DNA of 64,000 nt, taken from Torymus aiolomorphi (taxonomy: Eukaryota; Arthropoda; Insecta; Hymenoptera; Torymidae). The notes beneath the pieces are model-generated. The model searched no databases. It was not told the DNA's origin and saw nothing but the letters and a program-made list of their open reading frames with translations. Position numbers and translations under genes: made by a program. The stretch is from positions 190,396,604 through 190,460,603 of the forward strand of contig CM070873.1 of assembly GCA_036365515.1 (NCBI GenBank). The letters are read 5' to 3'. Below, piece by piece: positions 55,901 to 64,000 of this stretch (positions are counted from its first letter, which is position 1; each line of letters opens with the position of its first letter).

Positions 55901-57203
55901 TTACAATTTCTTTAGGGTTTTTATTATCTTTTTTTTGTCAGTTTTTATTTCGGTGATATCTGTAATCTTTTTATCTTTTTTAGTTGTCCCCAAAGTATCA
56001 TTAATTATGGTCCATAGTTGTCTAGCGTTATTACTGTTTTTTTCTATAAGATTTTTTTCATGTTTCATTTTTGCATTTTTTAATATTTTATCTAGTAATT
56101 TTACGTAGTGTTTGTATTCTTTTCTTAGTATATAATTATTTGGTTCATTTTTCATCCTTTTATATAAGGAGTCCTTTTTTTTTACAAGACACTATAATTG
56201 CATTTGTTATCCAGTCTTTCCTGGGCATTTTGTTGCTATTCCAATTTTTGCCTCTTTTTGGGTATATATATCGACTCTTTTCTATACAATTTTGAATCTC
56301 CTTTATCATGCAATTAATCGCTATAGTTGGATTTTTCTCCGATTTATAAATTGACCAATCTATTGCTGAAGCAATATCTCTTAGTTTATTGTAATTATAT
56401 TTACAGGTTATATCTGTTGATTTATCCATCTTGTGTCTATTTTTCTTATCTATCTGTATAAATAAAGGATAATGATCTGTTATTGGATGTTTGAGTTTAT
56501 AAGTTTTAGTCGTTATTGTTTTTGTTTTGATGAAAATATTATCAATACAAGTTCCCCTTTCTGTATTTAAATCATATGGCCTAGTTGTTCCAATAAAACC
56601 TGGGTAAAAACCCTTGTCTAAAAAGTTGTTTAGAAAATGCTGACCTATAAGGTTATCTTTGAGTATATCTGTATTGAAGGCTCCAATTACAAAGTGATTC
56701 TTAACATCTTTTTTTAATATTAGATATTTATTTAAGTTATAGTTGAATTTTAACGGAGTTATATCATGCAATCTATATAACGACGAAATCTTTAATTTAC
56801 TGTTGTTATTTAAGGTTATACTTGTATTTAATATTTTAATATTATCCATTTCTATTATTCCTGTTACTTATGTAACGTTTTCTTTGATATAAACAACCAC
56901 ACAATCAGATTTATTGATTTTACTATTATTATAGTATGATTTATAACCCCTCAACTTGAAATATTCATACCTGTCTAAAATATTTGTTTCTGTGCAAACA
57001 ATTACATAAGGTTTGATCTTAAGACTCTTAATGAGGATTTGTAACTTTTCAAAATTTGCATTCAAGCTTCTGATATTGGTATACATAATCACATTATCTT
57101 TCCTGTTACTTTTCTTATTAAGCGTCTCAACATCATCGTAGCTTATTTCTTGTTTTACTACTTCTTGTTGTATTTCTTCTATAAAATCTTCATTATGATT
57201 CAT
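55901..57203 (-). pseudogene. LINE ORF2 endonuclease region, broken
   Basis: Starts at ATG 57203-57201, which overlaps the stop of the preceding frame (ATGA). The blocks 57203-56868 and 56849-56160 share a frame, split by one stop, and 56155-55901 is shifted. Apurinic-type endonuclease features are NIRSLNANFEKL and CTETN near the start, then GAFNTDIL where the family normally has GDFN, CIDNIF, and TDHYPLFIQI (usual SDHxP). The Asp-to-Ala change in the GDFN motif should abolish cleavage. Confidence 0.8.
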
Positions 57204-57538
57204 TTTGTTATGTTACTATTTTTCGATTGTGGGCTAACACCTGCCACAACACCATCCGAGAACTTCCTCGCTGTTAATGTTGTCCTTCCTCTTGTAATTA
57301 TAGAGCTCTTAGTCAGTATTTCTTTGTTGTTGGGCGTATTATTTCTTTCCAAGTTGTCTAGAGATTCGGTTACTATATCTTGGTCTTTTAAGTTTCCCGC
57401 GTAACCTGTTTTAACATTTGTTGTTGACTTCTCAACTGGTAAGTTATCTTCAGGCTTCTTTATTGGTAAAGTAGGTTTCTTATGATAATTTTCTGTTTTT
57501 TTCAGAGGATCATATGGATAATCTGCTTTTTGTATCAT
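57200..57538 (-). CDS. LINE ORF1 C-terminal segment
   Basis: 112 codons, Lys/Asn/Pro-rich and low in recognisable motifs. Its ATG overlaps the preceding stop as TAATG (57540-57536) and its own stop overlaps the next start as ATGA (57203-57200). It is either a natural chain of stop-start overlaps or a frameshifted tail of ORF1. Confidence 0.55.
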   Translation of the reverse strand: MIQKADYPYDPLKKTENYHKKPTLPIKKPEDNLPVEKSTTNVKTGYAGNLKDQDIVTESLDNLERNNTPNNKEILTKSSIITRGRTTLTARKFSDGVVAGVSPQSKNSNITK

Positions 57539-58173
57539 TATGTATAGATAATTTTTATACGACTCACATACGTTCCAGTTATTGGCTGCATGTTGTGTAT
57601 TTCTTTTTGTTTTCTGGTTCTTTTTGTTGTAATTAATGCAGTTAAATTTTTCTGATCACATAATTTTTCTTCATGTTTCTCTGAGTAGTGTAGACATGTA
57701 TATTCTCCTTTACATTTTTTAGCACTATGCCCATATGTTATATATTTGTGACACATACCGATATTGTAATCATCGTAGACTCTGCATCTGCTTGCTCCAA
57801 CATAGATTTTCTTCTCACGCATAATATAAGCATATGCATCTGCATTAACTTCAGCTATCAACGTCGTAGAATTGGTTTTATTATTGATATACTTATGCAT
57901 TATATTTAACTCCATATTATCTTCTATTTCATTTCTGTTTTTTATATCCATTTCAATGTCTTGATTGCTTTCTGTTTGGTACTCATTGTCTACATTTATA
58001 ATTTTAATTCTAGGTTTTTTCAATTCTTCAATTTGAACTTCTGCTTTTTCAGTTGTGTTAATTTTAAGTTTCATCTTGTTTACGTCTTGCTTGTTTTTAC
58101 ATTTGATGATTATTTTGTCTTTGGTTGTTATGATTTTGTTAACAGGTATCGTTGTGTTCTTATTTATTGACAT
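57538..58173 (-). CDS. LINE ORF1 with degenerate zinc knuckles
   Basis: 211 codons. The N-terminal part (KDKIIIKCKNKQDVNKMKLK) resembles the RRM-like region of Jockey-type ORF1 proteins. Near the C-terminus are two CCHC-like knuckles, CHKYITYGHSAKKC and CLHYSEKHEEKLC. In both, the second Cys is Tyr, so zinc binding is probably lost. ORF1 proteins bind the element RNA and act as nucleic-acid chaperones. Confidence 0.7.
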   Translation of the reverse strand: MSINKNTTIPVNKIITTKDKIIIKCKNKQDVNKMKLKINTTEKAEVQIEELKKPRIKIINVDNEYQTESNQDIEMDIKNRNEIEDNMELNIMHKYINNKTNSTTLIAEVNADAYAYIMREKKIYVGASRCRVYDDYNIGMCHKYITYGHSAKKCKGEYTCLHYSEKHEEKLCDQKNLTALITTKRTRKQKEIHNMQPITGTYVSRIKIIYT

Positions 58174-58360
58174 TTTGGTTTCATGAAATAATTTTTTCCG
58201 CCCTTTAACCTCAAAATGCCATCTTAAATGTCATTTTGCGGCCTCGGACGGAAAAATACGTTACTGAAACGTGGACGTAAGAGAATTTTTACCTCATGCG
58301 ACGTTTTTCGGCCGAGCGAAGCGAGGTAAATAATCCTCTTCCACCCGCGTTAGTAATATA

Positions 58361-59026
58361 CTATTTTAGATCCTCCTTGTTCTTTGGTTTTATGATGATA
58401 TCTGGAATATTATTATTAGTTTGATTTATCTGTTTACCAGTTATTTGTTCATAAGTTGACCCAGTTGAAGTTTGTTCTTTTCGATTCATTTGAAGCAGTT
58501 TATTTTTTTCCAATAATTCATTATTTAACACTTTTAGTATTTCATTTTTATCCATAATCTCCTTAATTAGCTCTTTTTGGTGTTTGTTCTCAATAGTTAA
58601 CTTTTCATTTTTGTTATCTTGTTTTTGTATCTCCGTTACCAAATCTTGATTTTCTATTATCAATTTTTGATTTTCTGAAGGTTCACTTGTTTTAATTTGT
58701 GTCAGTTCATCTTCAATTCGCTTTAATCTTTGCTTTGTATCTATATAGTTTTTCTTTGTTGTTTCACTTTTTTCTTCTAATGTGTCGTACTTTTCTTTTA
58801 ACGTTTCATATTTTTCTTTTAATACTGTATAATGTTTCCCCAGTTTTTCCTTTTCATTCTGTAAAAGTACACTTGCAACACGTGGGTCTTTAGAGGTTAT
58901 GTTATCTAGATCGTGGTCTTCGCAAATTATATACAGATTATCTATGTAGTTCTGTGTCTTTTTTCTTAAATAATCACTTTTGTGGTAGACCCCTTGACAC
59001 ACTGCACTAAACTTTGAGGATGGCAT
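58361..59026 (-). CDS. Coiled-coil protein, probable LINE ORF1 N-terminus
   Basis: 221 codons. From about residue 60 to 180 it is dominated by Lys/Glu heptads (EKYETLKEKYDTLEEK), a long coiled coil, ending in an Asn/Pro/Ile-rich tail. It lies upstream of the zinc-knuckle frame in a different phase, separated by about 190 bp (58174-58360) that contain an ACGTTTTTCGGCCGAGCGAAG block resembling other repeats and may be an insertion. It could be the start of ORF1 or a separate small ORF. Confidence 0.5.
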   Translation of the reverse strand: MPSSKFSAVCQGVYHKSDYLRKKTQNYIDNLYIICEDHDLDNITSKDPRVASVLLQNEKEKLGKHYTVLKEKYETLKEKYDTLEEKSETTKKNYIDTKQRLKRIEDELTQIKTSEPSENQKLIIENQDLVTEIQKQDNKNEKLTIENKHQKELIKEIMDKNEILKVLNNELLEKNKLLQMNRKEQTSTGSTYEQITGKQINQTNNNIPDIIIKPKNKEDLK

Positions 59027-59135
59027 TTAAATGACATATCCGGAGGAGCAGTATGCTTTAGCACCCATTCGTCCTCCGCCATGTTGGAATACGTGGTTTT
59101 ATTATTTTAGTTGTATTTGGATACTTACTCTTTTT

Positions 59136-59830
59136 TGTTAAGTCCGGGATAAAGGAAATAACGAATAATATTTGGTTTAAAGTTTATTTTATTTAGAAAG
59201 GTATAATTACCAATATTGTTGCTGCTTGCAATTCCTTCGATGTACAATTTTTAGTCAATTGAACTTCCCTCACAATATATGCTATCGCTGTATATTCGCT
59301 CGTACAATTATTCCGCTTATGTTAGTATACTTTAGTGTATTTGTTGCTCCGTAATAATGAATTATGCCGTCGTATGTCGTCTGGGGCAGACGGAGCTCGC
59401 CAGTTCACCTGTATTACGGTTGTTACTGTGACTGACTTGTGTGACACACATCGCTTCTTTTATAATACGAAATAATTAGGTTAAAGATGATCTCGAACAG
59501 TAAATCGAGATCACCTTTTTTTGTAATGTCATCGTCGTCAGTCGTATACAATTCGGCAGTAGCATTGAGAAATGCTGATTCTAAAGAAAATATAATTCGG
59601 TGTCTTTCGCAAGTTTGATGACCTGCTACGCACGATACCTCGTATTTGAAAATGCAACGTCTTTAGAATTTCGCAGGCACATCGTTTTGTAGATCAGAAA
59701 AATGAATGTTTGAGTTTGAATTTCTAATATACGCAATGTTGTCGAAATTCGCGTTCACTTTGTTTCAGAAAATTACTGATGAAAATTATGTATGTTAATT
59801 TAATTTTAGGGATACGTCACGGACGTAACA
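59136..59830 (-). repeat. LTR of a deleted LTR retrotransposon
   Basis: Plus-strand ends TGTTAAGTCCGGGAT and GTCACGGACGTAACA, giving TG...CA. The last 125 bp recur at 60571-60696. On the minus strand the LTR is preceded by the purine tract AAGGGGGGAGG, the expected 3' polypurine tract. It is likely a Ty3/gypsy-type LTR, but no coding region remains to confirm it. Confidence 0.65.
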
Positions 59831-60570
59831 CCTCCCCCCTTAGACTGTTGAATATCGTAGAGATTCAACAAGTATAGGAATAGTTAAACCATCAGTAATT
59901 TTCTGTTACAGAATTTTTTAATTGTAACAATAAACATAATTCTTTGATTGAGTTTGATGATTTGCATCTGTTACATTTTAGAATTTTGAAATACCTTTTT
60001 CGCTTATGGATTACTCTTAAAACAATACAATAATTTAATCTTAATTAACGCTTATAAAATAAATACATAATAATTACTTGTTTAATATAAAAAGTCGCAA
60101 CAATCGCAATTTTCGTACTAATGTTCATATCGTACAATTTTATTTCGTATAAAGATTAATTTTATGATTTTTTAGTGATATTTGGCTATTTATTCTAAAA
60201 GTGAATTTTCTTTTTTATAATTTTCAATTATTATAGTGCGTATTTCTTGTGCGATTATTATAGCGCGCATCTAAGAAAACGTTTTTATAATGAATCTGTA
60301 ATTAAATTATAAATAAATTACAAAACTTGAAATATCATTAATTAATATAGTTTGCATTTATACATTATAAAGATATATATCTTGACTGCATATAGAATTT
60401 CGCATTATTAAAAAAAATTTTTTTATTAATAATCATCAAACTCTAAAGGCAAAGGATATTTTGTTTTGCAGTATTTACATAAATTACAATTGATTGACTA
60501 ATTTTTTAAATAACGTGTATATTAAATAATTCTGTAGTGAATGCAAGATAAGGAAAAATATATAGGAAAT
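59831..60570 (-). other. Residual internal region of the deleted LTR element
   Basis: Begins (plus strand) with CCTCCCCCCTTAG, the complement of a polypurine tract, then AT-rich sequence without open frames. gag and pol have been deleted. Confidence 0.5.
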
Positions 60571-60696
60571 GATTCATGAGTTTGAATTTCTAATATATGC
60601 AATGTTGTCGAAATTCGCGTTCACTTTGTTTCAGAAAATTACTGATGAAAATTATGTATGTTAATTTAAGTTTAGGGATACGTCACGGACGTAACA
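60571..60696 (-). repeat. Truncated second LTR end
   Basis: Near-identical to 59705-59830, including the GTCACGGACGTAACA terminus. The rest of the LTR is missing, so a deletion joined LTR and internal sequence. Confidence 0.7.
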
Positions 60697-61340
60697 TAGT
60701 AATAAAGCCCCCAGGTAACGTATATATTTTTTAGCGGGAAATGTACAGTTTAACTGTCATTTTAGGAAAAATACAGAACCTTTTTTTACTACGAAGAGGC
60801 ATGTGATTTGAATTGTTATTGGTGATCCAATGATAAGTATTCGAACAACAGGTGTTAAATAGGCATTTTCATCAATTTTAGCATAAATTGACATTTATTC
60901 TAATTTTTAACTATAATTCCAGGTCGATTGACATTCTGGGGTAGGTACAGGACATTTTGCACTATTTTATCCAAGCTCTATGAATTTTTTGATGTTGATG
61001 CGAATGATCGAACAATTTTATTTCCTCATTTTAATATTTAAATTGCAGATAAACCATATAAAACTAATCTGCATGACCTTGAGGATATGTTTTTTGGAAA
61101 ATTCACAAAATTTCCTAAAAAAATATATATTATGCCTGTATGAAAAATGCATCTCTGAGAAGCGACAAATCATTGAAAATTGGCATAAAATGCAAAAAAT
61201 GCTAAAATCAGCAAGTTTGACCCACTGTCACTCAAAAACCAGAGGTGAAAAAAATCTGAAAAAATTCAGGAACACTCATGGGGTTACTACGAAGCAATTT
61301 CGATGGTTAAGGAGGAAAAATTTTTTTTTAGCAGATCTGT
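60697..61340. other. Intergenic; no gene recognised
   Basis: AT-rich. One open frame of 134 codons (60980-61384) runs into a TA/GT microsatellite and resembles nothing I know; I do not call it. Confidence 0.35.
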
Positions 61341-61510
61341 GCATATATATATATATATATGTATGTGTGTGGGTGTGTGTGTGAGTGAGTGCGTGGGTGC
61401 GTGTTGGTGGGTGGGTGGGTGGGAGCGTGCGTGCGTGTGGGTGGGTGGGTGGGTGGGTGTGTCCGTGCGTGTGTGCGTGCGCGTGTGTGTGTGTGTGTGT
61501 GTGTGTGTTT
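61341..61510. repeat. (TA)n / (GT)n / GGGT-rich microsatellite
   Basis: TA run, then impure GT and GGTGGGTGGGTG tracts, then pure GT. It lies next to the repeat family R copy. Confidence 0.95.
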
Positions 61511-61554
61511 TATTATGCGTATATACAGTTTCTCATAAGACTAGATTTAAACTA

Positions 61555-61717
61555 TTTTTGCTTCCTCCTAGAGGAAGCTTTGCGATAGTAAATTTTTGAG
61601 TTGTTGTAAAAACATGTTATAATTGCGTTTCGAGGTGTTAGGAATCAAAATACATGGTTTTTGAAAAATGTCTGTATGGATGTGTGTGTGTGTGTGAGTG
61701 TGTGAGTATGTGTGTGG

Positions 61718-61770
<53 letters not shown>

Positions 61771-62300
61771 CCTGGATCTCAGCTTCTACTCGGTCGATTT
61801 TGACTGGACAGGTCTCATTTTTTTGTTTTTTTTTTTGCGTGATGGCGGGTACCAAATCCCTTTTTTGATTGGGGCGATGCGTTTTTTTTTTTCAAATTAT
61901 CGATTTTCTCAAAACTGTTATTTGTTTTTTTTTAATGATAGGATCGAGTTATCCGAATCTGATGGGTAGCGTTCGAAAGAGAATTAAAATACCTATATTT
62001 TCTAAAAAAAAAGTTTCTAGCTATCACGGTTCTTTTGTTATTAACAAAAACGTGTTTTTTTTTAGAAGCTCCTAAACTTAACGGTCAATTTTTTTGAGAA
62101 AAATCATGATAATACAGAATATAAATAGCTATAATCTGTTAAAATTTGAATACATTCTGTAGGCTAGATTTTGAGTAAAAAATTGAAAAATGAAAAAAAT
62201 CAGTTTTGTATGTCCAACGATTACAAGAGTAAAATTCACTTAATGGCTTCAAAATTCCTTTTAGAGGTAGATTTTTTATAGTTCTCGGTCGAGTTCTTTG
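61555..62300. repeat. Dispersed repeat family R, copy 2
   Basis: Direct copy of 1-660, with the same TTCCTCCTAGAGGAAGC start, the GT array (61678-61767) and AACGTG followed by a T-run. Confidence 0.75.
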
Positions 62301-64000
62301 GGCAAAATGATTGGTCCATAAATTTCAGAGATATTTGAGGTTAAAAATTTTTTGACATTTTTTAAAAATCGTAATTTCTCGAGAACGGCTGTATGTACTG
62401 AATGGGGTGGGTGGCATTCGAAAGAGACTTAAAATACCTATTTTTTCTAAAAAAAAATTAATTTTCTATCTATCACGGTTCTTTAGTTATCATCAAAAAC
62501 AAAAACGTGTTTTTTTTTTAAACTCATAACTCCATGATGTTATCATCAGTATATTATAAAAGTATATAGTATTGGCGTCAAAATGTAATTGGCGTCTAAG
62601 TGTAAATGGAAAAAAAAAAAAAAGAAAATTAAATATTATATTATACAAATGGGGATAACATTAAATTGAAGGTTTTATTTTTTTTTTTGTATTGATTTTA
62701 TGCGTTTTTGAACCTAAAAAGCAAGGCTAAATTCATTTTCACTATTTTACATAATTTTAGAACAGAGGGAGAGAATGAATTTCTTTACACGATAGGTAAA
62801 AAAAGTTAATTTTTAGAACATATTTTTATGTAGGAAAACGCCGAAAATCATTCATGTGTTATAAAAATTAATTTAATCTCTAAATTAAGCCGCTGCCAAT
62901 TCATTGGCCCGTAGCTTCCTCAACCGTAATATGTTGATTCCTTTAATTAATTTTTAAAAAAAATTTATAATTTTTTAAAAAATTTATTGCATAATTATAA
63001 TTAAATTCATTTATGAATATTAAAAACTGTTAATTTTTAAATTTATTTATTTATTTATTATTTATTTATATCAAATTTATATAAATTTTGAGCTGATAAA
63101 TAAAGTTATCATTTGAAATAGAAGTAAAATATCTATATTTTATAATAAAACAAAAAGCTATCACGGTTGTTTTGTTATTAACAAAAACGTGTTTCTTTTT
63201 TTATATTTCATAATCCATATTTTTTAAGAAAAAAAAGAATTTATAGCTATCATTGTTCTTTTGTTATTAACAAAAACGTGTTTTTTTTTAAAAAGTTCAT
63301 AACTCACAAATAAATTATAATAATGCAGAATATAATGCATTCATAATGCATAATTCATAATTATATTAGATTATAATAGATATAATTTTTAAACATTTTA
63401 ATTCATTTTGTTACACATCATTGGAGTTATGAGTTTAAAAAAAAAAACACGTTTTTGTTTTTGATGATAACTAAAGAACCGTGATAGATAGAAAATTAAT
63501 TTTTTTTTAGAAAATATAGGTATTTTAAGTCTCTTTCGAATGCCACCCACCCCATTCAGATACATACAGCCGTTCTCGAGAAATTACGATTTTTAAAAAA
63601 TGTCAAAAAATTTTTAACCTCAAATATCTCTGAAATTTATGGACCAATCATTTTGCCCAAAGAACTCGACCGAGAACTATAAAAAATCTACCTCTAAAAG
63701 GAATTTTGAAGCCATTAAGTGAATTTTACTCTTGTAATCATTGGACATACAAAACTGATTTTTTTCATTTTTCAATTTTTTACTCAAAATCTAGCCTACA
63801 GAATGTATTCAAATTTTAACAGATTATAGCTATTTATATTCTGTATTATCATGATTTTTCTCAAAAAAATTGACCGTTAAGTTTAGGAGCTTCTAAAAAA
63901 AAACACGTTTTCGTTAATAACAAAAGAACCGTGATAGCTAGAAACTTTTTTTTTTAGAAAATATAGGTATTTTAATTCTCTTTCGAACGCTGCCCATCAG
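61940..64000. repeat. Inverted pair of repeat family R around a 0.9-kb loop
   Basis: 61940-62530 is mirrored by 63420-64000. Landmarks are ATCACGGTTCTTT/AAAGAACCGTGAT and GGGGTGGGTGGCATTCGAAA/TTTCGAATGCCACCCACCCC. The loop (62531-63419) is AT-rich and itself contains three AACAAAAACGTG copies. The right arm runs out of the window, so the full element is longer. Confidence 0.8.

Larger units (their letters stand above)
53890..59030 (-). mobile_element. Non-LTR retrotransposon (Jockey/CR1-like), decayed
   Basis: Minus-strand order: a coiled-coil frame, a zinc-knuckle ORF1, an endonuclease, then a reverse transcriptase, ending in an AATAAATAAATAAATA-type 3' tail near 53895-53920. The 3' untranslated region is about 400 bp. 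Multiple stops and frameshifts show it is inactive. The exact 5' end and target duplication were not resolved. Clade is judged from reverse transcriptase motifs only. Confidence 0.85.

Noticed and set aside
60980..61384. 134-codon frame on the plus strand
   Set aside because: Leads into a TA/GT microsatellite, has low-complexity AT-rich codons and no motif.

Overview
Organism. The window looks like a transposon-dense, AT-rich stretch of an arthropod nuclear genome, most likely an insect. The evidence is the content: BEL/Pao retrotransposons, a Jockey/CR1-like LINE, an F-type (errantivirus/baculovirus-like) envelope gene, Polinton-linked genes, GT-AG introns, and long CA/GT microsatellites. 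I recognised no single-copy host gene. Almost all recognisable coding sequence belongs to mobile elements, most of it broken. All boundaries and similarities were judged by eye. | Layout. 1-5780: a dispersed repeat with a GT microsatellite, non-coding sequence, and an approximately 312-bp tandem satellite (3640-5330). 5781-16243: a 10.46-kb element with approximately 0.8-kb terminal inverted repeats (TIRs). It carries a nested foldback element, an F-like envelope gene with one frameshift, and a decayed large gene with a FEN/PIN-like nuclease segment and a C-terminal tesmin/TSO1-type CXC exon. 16276-16457: a strong hairpin. 17336-23076: a BEL/Pao element on the minus strand (BEL-A), frameshifted, with no visible 5' LTR. 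23969-51930: a giant inverted duplication with arms of about 10 kb. Each arm contains, from the outside in, AT-rich sequence, a duplicated 300-bp unit, a GC-rich tandem repeat, two tRNA-like Pol III promoter units, a 155-bp tandem repeat, a Polinton-type DUF8207-like gene and a 24-bp minisatellite. A second BEL/Pao element (BEL-B, 34591-41472, complete 422-bp LTRs) sits near the palindrome centre. 51425-53508: a smaller secondary fold-back of the right arm end. 53890-59030: a decayed non-LTR retrotransposon on the minus strand. 59136-60696: a deleted LTR retrotransposon remnant. 61340-64000: microsatellites and an inverted pair of the same repeat family as at 1-700. | How the parts relate. The two most interesting units are the TIR element that pairs a membrane-fusion envelope gene with a nuclease/CXC transposon gene, and the giant palindrome. 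In the palindrome one copy of the Polinton-type gene is intact and the other is frameshifted. The right arm also keeps about 0.7 kb with a small spliced coding remnant that the left arm has lost. BEL-B inserted into the minisatellite. Its LTRs differ by about 3%, close to the roughly 2% seen between the arms, so both events look fairly recent.
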